Of a stretch of DNA of 64,000 nt, positions 27,927-36,783 are shown piece after piece (positions within the stretch are counted from its first letter, which is position 1; each line of letters begins with the position of its first letter). The DNA is from Bacteroidales bacterium UBA1181 (GTDB lineage: Bacteria > Bacteroidota > Bacteroidia > Bacteroidales > Paludibacteraceae): contig DBYR01000042.1 in assembly GCA_002310215.1 (NCBI GenBank), forward strand, positions 200,460 to 264,459, written 5' to 3'. Under the pieces are notes generated by a model. The model had not been told where the DNA came from. It saw nothing but the letters and a program-made list of their open reading frames with translations, and ran no database searches. A program made the translations under genes and the position numbers.

Positions 27927-28160
27927 ATGAAGACATTGGATGAATTTGTTGCTTTATTTGCGGAACAATTGGATGAAACAGATCCGTCTACCGTGACGGC
28001 GCAAACAAAGTTTCGGGATTTGGAAGAGTGGTCATCACTCTTGGCTCTCACATTGATTTCCATGATTGATGAGGAATTCGATGTGACCTTGAAGGGAGAT
28101 GACGTGAAAAACTCCGAAACGATCGAAGATGTATATAATGTGGTTGTTTCCAAGAAATAA
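27927..28160 (+). CDS. Acyl carrier protein
   Basis: 77 residues, acidic, four-helix ACP pattern. The phosphopantetheine serine is most likely Ser37 in LEEWSSLLAL, where Trp-Ser replaces the usual Asp-Ser before Leu. The final A of its stop codon is the first base of the next gene's ATG, so translation is coupled to the KASIII. A dedicated ACP inside a polysaccharide locus suggests a dedicated acyl substituent. Confidence 0.88.
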   Translation: MKTLDEFVALFAEQLDETDPSTVTAQTKFRDLEEWSSLLALTLISMIDEEFDVTLKGDDVKNSETIEDVYNVVVSKK

Positions 28161-29230
28161 TGGCTTTCATAGAATTTAAAGATGTAGAACTTGTGGGAAT
28201 GGCGGCAGGTGTTCCGAGTTTTATCGCGAACAACCTGCATCCATTGCCGGACGATGATATATCATCTGATTATGCGCCTGAGGACTTCGTGAAGAACACA
28301 GGGGTCTTGGAGCGGCGCATCACCTATACGCAGACCACCTCAGACCTCTGCTACCATGCGGCGGAGCGGTTGCTCTCCGATTTGGGTTGGAAAAAAGAGG
28401 AGGTGGACGCACTCATTTTCGTCTCCCAGACTCGTGATTTCGCGACGCCTGCCACATCAGGTATCCTACAGAATCGTTTGGGCTTAGGCACGGGCACTTA
28501 TTGCATCGACCTGACATTGGGGTGCTCTGGATGGGTCTATGGCCTGAATACCGTGACCTCACTGCTCTCCACCGGGTGCATGAAAAAGGCGCTCCTGATG
28601 GCGGGAGACTCCAAGGCGGTTCGCCCGATGAAGATATCTCCATTGTTCGGACATGCAGGTACAGTCACCGCACTGGAGTACAAACCTGGGGCGAAGGGCT
28701 TCCAATTCCATTGCGGGACGGACGGAAGCGGATACGATGCCATCATCATACCGGATGGTGGTGCCCGCAACCTGATCACACCACGTTCTTTCGAGTACGA
28801 AGAGTGCGAGGGGGGTGAAAAGACAAGGATGCAGTCCCGCATGAAAGGAATGGATGTCTTTTCATTCGGCATAACGACGGCACCTAAGTCCGTCAAGAAA
28901 CTTGCGGAACATTATGGTTTCGATTACCAGTCTTACGATTATTTAGTGCTTCACCAGGCGAATATGGCCATGAACAGCATGATCGCCAAGAAACTGAAAT
29001 TACCCAACGAGAAGGTTCCTTCCTGTATGCACAATTTCGGAAACACCTCATCCGCTTCTATACCGCTGACCATTGTGACGGAGTTGAAGGGAAAAGCGAC
29101 CAATGCGCGGACGAATTTCCTCTGCTGTGGTTTCGGTGTGGGGCTTTCATGGGCTACGGTCGCATTCACGACGGAAAACCTGTTTATCTCGGATCTCGTG
29201 GAGGTCAATGAAGAGGGTGTTTGTCTATAA
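28160..29230 (+). CDS. 3-oxoacyl-ACP synthase III-like enzyme 1
   Basis: 356 residues, FabH/KASIII fold. The catalytic triad looks complete: Cys122 in TLGCSGWVYGL, His in VLHQANMAMN and Asn in HNFGNTSSASIP. It would condense an acyl-CoA (often acetyl-CoA) with malonyl-ACP to give a 3-oxoacyl-ACP. It is a sequence relative of the next gene. Confidence 0.9.
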   Translation: MAFIEFKDVELVGMAAGVPSFIANNLHPLPDDDISSDYAPEDFVKNTGVLERRITYTQTTSDLCYHAAERLLSDLGWKKEEVDALIFVSQTRDFATPATSGILQNRLGLGTGTYCIDLTLGCSGWVYGLNTVTSLLSTGCMKKALLMAGDSKAVRPMKISPLFGHAGTVTALEYKPGAKGFQFHCGTDGSGYDAIIIPDGGARNLITPRSFEYEECEGGEKTRMQSRMKGMDVFSFGITTAPKSVKKLAEHYGFDYQSYDYLVLHQANMAMNSMIAKKLKLPNEKVPSCMHNFGNTSSASIPLTIVTELKGKATNARTNFLCCGFGVGLSWATVAFTTENLFISDLVEVNEEGVCL

Positions 29231-29248
29231 CGAGTAACCAAGAAAAAG

Positions 29249-30319
29249 ATGGCTTTTTTAGAGATAAAAAATGTACGTGTCGTTGGTATGGCTACAGCTG
29301 TTCCGAAGAATGTCGCACACAATTCGGATGCAAAAATTGGCGGAAACGACGTCGACAAATTCATCGAGCAAATCGGTGTGAGTGAGAGAAGGGAGAGTAT
29401 GTTGCTCACGGCGGCCGATCTTCAGGTCTCGGCAGTCGAGCGTATGCTATCCGACCTCCAATGGGAGAAGGATTCCGTCGATGCCATTCTAAGTGTCAGC
29501 ATCTCACCTGACTATCCTTTGCCGGTCAATGCATGTATGTTGCAGGACCGTTTAGGCCTGAGCCGCGAGTGTTATGCCCAAGACATCAGCCTTGGTTGTT
29601 CCGGTTGGGTGTATGGCTTAAGCGTTATCGCCACGTTGTTGCGAGACGGAAACATCAAGCGTGGATTGTTGGTGACCGGTGACTCCAAGATGCATTGGGG
29701 GAAGGGTAGGGAAGCCCTGTTGTTCGGTCATGCGGCTTGTGTGACCGCACTGGAATATGAACCTGGCAGCGAAGGCTTCAAGTTCGAATTTGGCACGGAT
29801 GGTAGCAACTATGATGCGATCATCATGCCGAAGAGCGGTTTGCGCAACCTGCATTACGATGATGAGATGATCAAGCAATTCGAGGATCCATTCATGCAAC
29901 ACTCCATGGAGGCGGAGATGAAAAGTCTCGATGTCTTTTCATTCAGTATTTCTCGTGTTCCGGAATCCATTTCAACCTTGTGCGATCACTTCGGTGTCGA
30001 TTTCCAGACATGCGATTATCTCGTGCTCCATCAGGCGAATAAGAGTATCAACCAGCATATCTGCAATAAAATGATGGTTGACTCGGAGAAGGCACCTTCT
30101 TCTCTTGAACGATTCGGAAACACATTGTCATCCAGCATACCAGTCACTATCACCACACAGCTCAAAGGTAAGGTGGAAGACAAAAAAACGAACTTCATCT
30201 GCTGCGGTTTCGGCGTAGGTCTTTCGTGGGCAAGCGTTGCGTTCTCCACGGAACATCTTGTGCTTTCCGATTTAGTTGAAGTGGATGATCATTATTACGA
30301 CGATTTAAAATGGGTATAA
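29249..30319 (+). CDS. 3-oxoacyl-ACP synthase III-like enzyme 2
   Basis: 356 residues, same length as its neighbour and clearly paralogous from the N terminus (MAFLEIKNVRVVGMATAVP). The triad is again present: Cys117 in SLGCSGWVYGL, His in VLHQANKSIN, Asn in ERFGNTLSSSIP. Two intact but diverged KASIII genes side by side could mean a heterodimer or two condensations with different acceptors. It overlaps the SDR gene by 10 bp. Confidence 0.9.
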   Translation: MAFLEIKNVRVVGMATAVPKNVAHNSDAKIGGNDVDKFIEQIGVSERRESMLLTAADLQVSAVERMLSDLQWEKDSVDAILSVSISPDYPLPVNACMLQDRLGLSRECYAQDISLGCSGWVYGLSVIATLLRDGNIKRGLLVTGDSKMHWGKGREALLFGHAACVTALEYEPGSEGFKFEFGTDGSNYDAIIMPKSGLRNLHYDDEMIKQFEDPFMQHSMEAEMKSLDVFSFSISRVPESISTLCDHFGVDFQTCDYLVLHQANKSINQHICNKMMVDSEKAPSSLERFGNTLSSSIPVTITTQLKGKVEDKKTNFICCGFGVGLSWASVAFSTEHLVLSDLVEVDDHYYDDLKWV

Positions 30320-31071
30320 CAAACAATCCTTTCTCCTTAGAGGGGAAAACGATATTGGTGACAGGTGCCTCTTCAGGCATTGGTCAGGGATGTGCGGTCA
30401 TGGCTGCGCAATTAGGAGCGAAAGTGATCGCTTGCGGCAGGAACGAAGAGCGTTTGAAGGGTACGATCGACCAATTGGACGGGGAAGGGCACACCTCCTT
30501 TGCCGGTGAGTTGACAGACCCAATGGTCATCGAGAGCCTGGTGGCGAATCTGCCAGCCTTGGATGGCGTTGTCTTTTCGGCGGGTATCTCCATGACGGCA
30601 CCTTTCACCTTCTCCACACGAGACAAGTTCGATAAAGTATTCAATGTCAATTTCTTTTCACCCGTAGAGCTTCTGCGCCTCATGGTGAAGAAGAAAAAGT
30701 TGGTGAATGGAGCCTCTGTGGTATTCATATCATCCGTCGGAGGCAATTTCGGATTCTCCGTAGGCAATGGCATCTATGGTGCTTCCAAGGCTGCGTTGAA
30801 CTCCATGTCCCGTTTGTGCAGTCTGGAACTGGCGCCGAAGAAAATACGCGTCAATTCGATTTGCCCAGGCATGGTCGTGACACCATTGGTGGAGGGTTTC
30901 TCCGAGAACATCACACAGGAAGACATCCAAAAGGATATTGACTTCTATCCATTGAAACGGTACGGAAAACCGGAAGACATTGCGGGCGGCGTCGTTTATC
31001 TCTTATCCGATGCCGCGTCATGGGTGACGGGGCAGGCCATCTGCATAGATGGCGGAATCACCGCATATTGA
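30310..31071 (+). CDS. FabG-like short-chain dehydrogenase/reductase
   Basis: 253 residues. Cofactor motif TGASSGIG (residues 18-25), catalytic SSVGG and Tyr156/Lys160 in YGASKAAL, and the C-terminal DAASWVTGQAICIDGG typical of FabG-like reductases. In this context it should reduce the 3-oxoacyl-ACP to 3-hydroxyacyl-ACP. No dehydratase or enoyl reductase follows, so the product would stop at the hydroxy stage. Confidence 0.92.
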   Translation: MGITNNPFSLEGKTILVTGASSGIGQGCAVMAAQLGAKVIACGRNEERLKGTIDQLDGEGHTSFAGELTDPMVIESLVANLPALDGVVFSAGISMTAPFTFSTRDKFDKVFNVNFFSPVELLRLMVKKKKLVNGASVVFISSVGGNFGFSVGNGIYGASKAALNSMSRLCSLELAPKKIRVNSICPGMVVTPLVEGFSENITQEDIQKDIDFYPLKRYGKPEDIAGGVVYLLSDAASWVTGQAICIDGGITAY

Positions 31072-31138
31072 TGGTTTAAATGTTCGGAACCCAAAGGTGG
31101 ACAGCGTTAGATGATGAGAATGAGCGGTTCAGTAGATT

Positions 31139-32608
31139 ATGGCAGAAGAGGAATCACTAAGGAATAAAACGAAGAAGGGACTGGTTTGGAGCGCATTGGA
31201 GCGTTTCGGGACGCAAGGAATATCCGCCTTGTTCGCGATATTTTTGGCACGGCTACTCTCTCCTGAGGATTATGGCTTGGTAGCCATGCCGATGGTTTTC
31301 CTATCATTGGCTTTGTGTTTCGTCGACAGCGGATTCGGATCCGCCCTAATTAGGAAACCAGACCTGAAGGATGAGGATATCACGACAGCCTTCTACTTCA
31401 ATATCATAGCGGGCTTCGTCTGTTATCTGATTCTCTTTTTCATATCACCCTTAGTAGCGGATTTTTACAATGCGCCAATCTTGACCGACCTGCTGAAAGT
31501 TACGGCGATCGGGATGTTCATCGGTTCTTTCTGCACGGTGCAACAAGCATTGTTGACCAAGCAAATCGATTTCAAGCGACAGGCGAAGATATCATTGTGC
31601 GCCTCTATTGTGGGTGGTCTCATAGGCGTCACCTTAGCGTTGACAGGCTTCGGCGTTTGGGCATTGGTTTTCCAAGCGCTCTTTGCACAATGTGTCCGCG
31701 CGATCCTGTTATGGCGTACAAGCGTCTGGAGACCTCACGGGCATTGGTCGAACGAATCCTTCCGTTACCTATGGAACTATGGAAGCAAGATGTTGGCCTC
31801 CGCCATTTTGGACACGCTTTACATCAACATCTATCCGATCGTGATCGGCAAGATGTTTTCGAAGGCGGATTTGGGTAACTACACCACGGCGAATCATTTC
31901 GCTTCGTTACCCTCCAGCAACCTTACGGGTGTGTTGCAACGCGTAACTTTCCCTGTGCTGAGCACGATACAGAACGACGACGAGCGGTTGGCCCGCAACT
32001 ATAGGAAAATACTTAGGCTATCGGCCTTCATCGTATTCCCACTGATGATGGGACTTTCATCCGCCGGGGAGCCGTTCGTGCGCGTCTTTTTGGGGGATAA
32101 GTGGGAAGGTTGCATCATCCTTTTGCAATTGGCATGCTTTTACATGATGTTTTACCCTATACACGCCATCAATTTGGACCTGTTGCAGGTGAAAGGGCGT
32201 TCAGATCTCTTCCTCAAATTGGAGATCATCAAGAAAGTGTTGGGAGTGGCGGTGATGTGCTTGGCGATACCGCACGGAATAGTAGTCATGGTGGCGAGTG
32301 GCATCGTGACATCCATATTGGCGTTGGCCATTAACACCTACTACACGGGGAAACTGATCAATGTGGGTTTCTTCCGGCAAATGAGGGACATATTGCCCAT
32401 CTTCCTTGTCGGCATGGCCATGTGGACCGCCATTATATTGTTCAACCATATCATGCCGAACATGTACATCGCATTGCCGTGCGACATCGTCATTGGCGTG
32501 ATTTTATACATCGGTTCGTCGATGATATTCCTCAAAAACGACATGAGAGAAATGATCTCCATGTTGCCAGCCTCCATCAGAGGAAAGTTGGAGAGAGTTG
32601 TTAAGTAA
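31139..32608 (+). CDS. Wzx-type flippase, WzxC/PST-like (locus 2, first of two)
   Basis: 489 residues, about 12-14 hydrophobic helices. The start LRNKTKKGLVWSALERFGTQGISALFAIFLARLLSPEDYGLVA is characteristic of the WzxC branch of the MOP superfamily. It moves lipid-linked repeat units across the inner membrane. Confidence 0.92.
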   Translation: MAEEESLRNKTKKGLVWSALERFGTQGISALFAIFLARLLSPEDYGLVAMPMVFLSLALCFVDSGFGSALIRKPDLKDEDITTAFYFNIIAGFVCYLILFFISPLVADFYNAPILTDLLKVTAIGMFIGSFCTVQQALLTKQIDFKRQAKISLCASIVGGLIGVTLALTGFGVWALVFQALFAQCVRAILLWRTSVWRPHGHWSNESFRYLWNYGSKMLASAILDTLYINIYPIVIGKMFSKADLGNYTTANHFASLPSSNLTGVLQRVTFPVLSTIQNDDERLARNYRKILRLSAFIVFPLMMGLSSAGEPFVRVFLGDKWEGCIILLQLACFYMMFYPIHAINLDLLQVKGRSDLFLKLEIIKKVLGVAVMCLAIPHGIVVMVASGIVTSILALAINTYYTGKLINVGFFRQMRDILPIFLVGMAMWTAIILFNHIMPNMYIALPCDIVIGVILYIGSSMIFLKNDMREMISMLPASIRGKLERVVK

Positions 32609-32626
32609 AAAGGGAAGGGAAGAAGA

Positions 32627-34150
32627 ATGTCGAACACGTCGCGCATAGCCAAGAACACAATGCTTCTGTACGTGAGAATGTTTTTCATCATGTTGGTCAC
32701 CCTCTACACGAGTAGGGTGATATTGGAAGTGTTGGGTGTGGAGGACTTCGGCATCTACAACGTGGTGGGAGGCATCTCCAGTTCGTTCGTCTTTTTCTCA
32801 AGTGCGCTGTCCAACTCGACGCAGCGTTTCCTGAACTTCAAGATGGGCGAAAACGACGCTGCGGGCACGAGGGCTGTGTTTAACAATAGTTTTATCATAT
32901 ATGCGGCGTTTTCTGTCATCGTATTGCTGATTGGAATACCCCTCGGCTATTGGTTCGTCACACATAAATTGGTGATACCCGAGGCGAGGATGGATGCTGC
33001 GGTCGGCGTATTCTTCGTGACCGTCTTCATGTTCGTCGCGACGATGTTGCTCTCCGTGTATGACTCCGTGCTGATAGCCAGGGAAAACATGAAGTGCTAC
33101 GCCTTCGTGGGAGTGTTCGATGCGGTAGCCAAGCTGGCGATTGTCTATGCCTTGCTATTGACGGACGGCGATAAACTCATTCTGTATGCGATATTGCTTT
33201 GTGTGGTTCACTTAGTGTCCAAACTGATACCAATGGTCGTCTGTATCCGCCGATATGAGGAGTGCAAATTTGACTTGAGGTATGACAAGGATTTGATCAA
33301 ACAACTATTCAGTTTTATTGGCTGGAACGGTTTCGGTTGTGCCGTATGGATGATTAACTCGCAGGGTATCAATGTTCTGATCAACACGTTCTTCGGAACA
33401 GTCGTCAACGCCGCCAATGGCATCGCGACGCAGGTCACGCAGGCGGTGAATAACTTCAGCGTCAATTTCTTCACGGCGGTGAGACCACAGATCGTCAAAT
33501 CGTTCGCCGCAAAGGATTACGACTACTTTAACAAACTGGTTTATGGAAGTTGCCGATTCTCCTTCTATTTGACGTGGATGGTTTGCTTGCCGATTATGGC
33601 TAAAGCGGATTACATCCTGCAATTATGGTTAGGCAATCCGCCAGATTACGCATCACAGTTTGTGATATGGTCATTGTTATTCAGTGCGATCAATGTCTTA
33701 ACCAACCCCGTATGGTGTGCGGCGCAAGCGTCTGGCAAAATCGCCAAGTTCATCATGATAGGAAGCTCAGTTTTCCTATTGGTGTTCCCGATAAGCTGGA
33801 TATTGCTGTCGTTTGGGTTTGACCCCACCATCGTATTCCAGGTGATGTGTGTAGTACGCGTCGCATACCTAATCACGATAACCATGGTGTTGGGCGAATA
33901 CATCGATTTCCCGCTGAAACGATTCCTGAAGAATGTGGCGATACCGGTGTTAAAAGTGGGAGGGGCGAGTGCCTTGATGGTTTTTTACATGTCCAGATAT
34001 GCACCTGACAACATACCAGGGCTTCTGGTCTTCATTGTGCTGGCACTCTTCTTCACCATGTTTTTCTCCTATGCGATAGGAATGAACCCCAAGGAACGGG
34101 AGATGGTAAAAGGGAAAGTAAGGAGTATCTTGGGAAGGTTGTCCCATTAA
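32627..34150 (+). CDS. Wzx/MATE-type flippase (locus 2, second of two)
   Basis: 507 residues, 12-14 helices, starting NTSRIAKNTMLLYVRMFFIM and containing SRVILEVLGVEDFGIYNVVGGI, the Bacteroidales lipopolysaccharide-type MOP branch. It is unlike the preceding flippase beyond the shared fold. Two flippases 18 bp apart in one operon, with none in locus 1, is unusual. Confidence 0.92.
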   Translation: MSNTSRIAKNTMLLYVRMFFIMLVTLYTSRVILEVLGVEDFGIYNVVGGISSSFVFFSSALSNSTQRFLNFKMGENDAAGTRAVFNNSFIIYAAFSVIVLLIGIPLGYWFVTHKLVIPEARMDAAVGVFFVTVFMFVATMLLSVYDSVLIARENMKCYAFVGVFDAVAKLAIVYALLLTDGDKLILYAILLCVVHLVSKLIPMVVCIRRYEECKFDLRYDKDLIKQLFSFIGWNGFGCAVWMINSQGINVLINTFFGTVVNAANGIATQVTQAVNNFSVNFFTAVRPQIVKSFAAKDYDYFNKLVYGSCRFSFYLTWMVCLPIMAKADYILQLWLGNPPDYASQFVIWSLLFSAINVLTNPVWCAAQASGKIAKFIMIGSSVFLLVFPISWILLSFGFDPTIVFQVMCVVRVAYLITITMVLGEYIDFPLKRFLKNVAIPVLKVGGASALMVFYMSRYAPDNIPGLLVFIVLALFFTMFFSYAIGMNPKEREMVKGKVRSILGRLSH

Positions 34151-34163
34151 GATACAAAGATCA

Positions 34164-34199
34164 TAAGTGTGATTGTTTATTTAAGTGTGATTGTTTATT
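34164..34199 (+). repeat. Perfect 18-bp tandem repeat, two copies
   Basis: The word TAAGTGTGATTGTTTATT occurs twice head to tail in the 84-bp gap before the WecB-like gene. It could be a slippage duplication or a pair of protein-binding sites; nothing else in the gap decides between these. Confidence 0.8.
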
Positions 34200-34234
34200 A
34201 TAGATATTTATAACTTGCATTATATTGTATATCG

Positions 34235-35383
34235 ATGAAAAAGGTGATGTTGGTTTTCGGAACACGTCCGGAAGCAATCAAGATGTGTCCGTTGGTTAAG
34301 GAGTTTCAAAAGTATCCGAATGATTTTGAAACGATTGTATGTGTAACGGGACAACACAGGGAGATGTTGGACCAGGTGCTGAAGATTTTCGAGGTGAAGC
34401 CCGATTACGACCTGAATATCATGAAGCAGGGACAAGACCTGTATGATGTGACGGCACGTGTGCTGACTGGCATGAGGGATGTATTCGCACAATGTAAACC
34501 AGATGTCGTATTGGTTCATGGAGACACGACGACCTCTACCGCTGCGGCTTTGGCTGCATTCTATCAACAGATTCCTGTGGGGCATGTGGAAGCGGGACTT
34601 CGTACGCACAACATCTACAGCCCATGGCCAGAAGAAATGAACCGTCAGATTACGGGACGTATCGCCACGTATGATTTCGCACCCACTCCGCTTTCGGAAA
34701 AGAACCTCAAGGACGAGAAAGCGCACGGAAAGATATATGTGACGGGTAACACGGTGATCGATGCCTTGCACATGGTAGTCGACAAACTGAAAGGGGACAA
34801 GAAGCTCGCGGATGAGCAGATTCAAGTGCTGAAGAACGCAGGCTATGACGTGTCTCGACTCGACAATGGCAAGCAACTCGTGCTCATCACAGGACATAGG
34901 AGGGAAAATTTCGGGGAAGGGTTCATCAACATGGTGACGGCAATGAAAGACCTCTCCGAGAAGTATCCGAACGTCGATTTCGTCTATCCGATGCATTTGA
35001 ATCCTAACGTCCGTAAGCCTATTCATCAGGTGTTCGGCGAAGACCTCACAGCATACGAGAACTTTTTCTTCATCGAGCCGCTCCAATATCTCGAGTTCGT
35101 CTATCTGATGGAGAAATCCACCATCGTACTCACCGATTCGGGAGGTATTCAGGAGGAGGCGCCAGGTCTTGGCAAGCCAGTCCTCGTCATGCGCGACACG
35201 ACCGAACGTCCGGAAGCTCTTTCGGCAGGGACGGTGAAACTGGTGGGGACGAACTACAACGCCATATTCGACAACGTGTCGGAATTGTTGGAATCGCCAG
35301 AGGCCTATGAGAAGATGTCGAAAGCGGTCAACCCTTACGGAGACGGTTTGGCATGCGGCAGAATAGTGAATGCTTTGAAATAA
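34235..35383 (+). CDS. wecB: UDP-GlcNAc 2-epimerase (non-hydrolysing)
   Basis: 382 residues, the usual length. Motifs: FGTRPEAIKMCPLVKE, VHGDTTTSTAAALAAF, VGHVEAGLRT, and LTDSGGIQEEAP. Converts UDP-GlcNAc to UDP-ManNAc, feeding the dehydrogenase encoded next. Confidence 0.95.
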   Translation: MKKVMLVFGTRPEAIKMCPLVKEFQKYPNDFETIVCVTGQHREMLDQVLKIFEVKPDYDLNIMKQGQDLYDVTARVLTGMRDVFAQCKPDVVLVHGDTTTSTAAALAAFYQQIPVGHVEAGLRTHNIYSPWPEEMNRQITGRIATYDFAPTPLSEKNLKDEKAHGKIYVTGNTVIDALHMVVDKLKGDKKLADEQIQVLKNAGYDVSRLDNGKQLVLITGHRRENFGEGFINMVTAMKDLSEKYPNVDFVYPMHLNPNVRKPIHQVFGEDLTAYENFFFIEPLQYLEFVYLMEKSTIVLTDSGGIQEEAPGLGKPVLVMRDTTERPEALSAGTVKLVGTNYNAIFDNVSELLESPEAYEKMSKAVNPYGDGLACGRIVNALK

Positions 35384-35459
35384 ATATCAGTAATAATTAA
35401 TAACACACACGAGTAGCGTCAGTCAACCACTGGCATATTCGCATATATTTTTTAAGTCT

Positions 35460-36680
35460 ATGATTAATGTAATTGGATTGGGCTACATTGGGCTTCCAAC
35501 AGCGCTCATGATGGCATCCCATGGTGTGGAAGTGATTGGAACGGACTACAACAAGGAACTTGTAGCAACACTGAACGAGGGAAAGACTACATTCAAGGAG
35601 GATGGCCTCGACGAACTTTTCAACGCTGCCGTCAAGGCTGGCATTAAGTTCACGACCGAGTACCAAAAGACGGATATGTACATCGTCTCAGTACCGACTC
35701 CGTACAACAAATTCTCCAAAAAGGTGGACGCATGCTACGTGGTGGCTGCGGTCAAGGAGGTGATGAAGGTTTGTCCGAAAGGGGCTACCGTTGTGGTGGA
35801 ATCCACCGTCAGCCCTGGTACGATGGATAAGTTCGTTCGCCCGGTTGTCGAGGCGAATGGCTTCGTGATCGGCAAGGATATCAACCTCGTTCATGCGCCT
35901 GAGCGTATCATTCCTGGTAATATGGTCTACGAGTTGCTCCACAACAACCGTACCATCGGAGCGGACGACAAGGCGATCGGTGAGAAGGTGAAGAAATATT
36001 ACGCATCCTTCTGCCAAGGTGAAATCGTCGTGACGGACATCCGTACGGCTGAGATGACCAAGGTGGTCGAGAATACCTTCCGCGCGGTCAATATCGCCTT
36101 CGCGAACGAGCTTGCCAGAATCTGTCGCCATGACAACATGGATGTCTATGAAATCATCAAGATCTGTAACATGCACCCACGTGTGAATATCCTCCAGCCT
36201 GGTCCAGGCGTCGGTGGACATTGTATCTCGGTGGACCCATGGTTCCTCGTAGGCGACTATCCTCAATTGGCGAAGGTGATCGACGAGTCCATGAAGACAA
36301 ACGATAGTCAGCCAACTTTCGTGCTGAACCGAATCTACGAAATCATGCAGGAGAATAACATCACAGACAACCGTAAAGTGGGTTTGTACGGTATCACCTA
36401 CAAGGAGAACGTGGATGACTTCCGAGAGTCACCAACCTTGCAGATGCTCGAAGCACAAGAACGTCATTTGGCTCGTCCGCTGAAGTGCTACGACCCGTTC
36501 CTGAAGCAAGATATCGTAAAGAACCAATTCCACGACTTCGACGAGTTCCTCAACGACGTGGACATGGTGGTCATCATGGTGAAACACGACCAAATCAAGC
36601 AAAACTGGGACAAGTTGAAGGGTAAAGTCATCTTGGATTGCCACAACATTTGTCCGTTGGAGGGTGTTTATCATATCTAA
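35460..36680 (+). CDS. wecC: UDP-ManNAc dehydrogenase
   Basis: 406 residues. N-terminal NAD motif GLGYIGLPTA (residues 6-15), VESTVSPGTMD, and catalytic Cys255 in GPGVGGHCISVDPWFL, with the C-terminal UDP-binding domain present (YGITYKENVDDFRESPTLQ). Oxidises UDP-ManNAc to UDP-ManNAcA. The WecBC pair plus a WecG-type enzyme at 42141 points to ManNAcA in the product. Confidence 0.95.
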   Translation: MINVIGLGYIGLPTALMMASHGVEVIGTDYNKELVATLNEGKTTFKEDGLDELFNAAVKAGIKFTTEYQKTDMYIVSVPTPYNKFSKKVDACYVVAAVKEVMKVCPKGATVVVESTVSPGTMDKFVRPVVEANGFVIGKDINLVHAPERIIPGNMVYELLHNNRTIGADDKAIGEKVKKYYASFCQGEIVVTDIRTAEMTKVVENTFRAVNIAFANELARICRHDNMDVYEIIKICNMHPRVNILQPGPGVGGHCISVDPWFLVGDYPQLAKVIDESMKTNDSQPTFVLNRIYEIMQENNITDNRKVGLYGITYKENVDDFRESPTLQMLEAQERHLARPLKCYDPFLKQDIVKNQFHDFDEFLNDVDMVVIMVKHDQIKQNWDKLKGKVILDCHNICPLEGVYHI

Positions 36681-36701
36681 TCAAGAGATAAATCATACGG
36701 A

Positions 36702-36754
36702 AGCAGCCACGCAGGTGGAACTATCAAGTTCGTGGTTCGATACCACTGGCTGCT
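36702..36754 (+). ncRNA. Branched intergenic RNA structure
   Basis: AGCAGCCA (36702-36709) pairs with TGGCTGCT (36747-36754), 8 perfect bp. Inside are GAACT-ATCA-AGTTC (36718-36731) and GTGGT-TCGAT-ACCAC (36732-36746), two perfect 5-bp hairpins. The second abuts the closing stem, so helices could stack. No U-run follows, so it is not an intrinsic terminator. It may be a processing or stability element between wecC and the polymerase gene. Confidence 0.45.
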
Positions 36755-36783
36755 ACAATTGAGATAGAGAAGAGATAAACTGT

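Noticed and set aside
34220..35086. Long antisense frame opposite wecB
   Set aside because: Shadow of a strongly biased coding strand; His/Arg-rich peptide with no motif.
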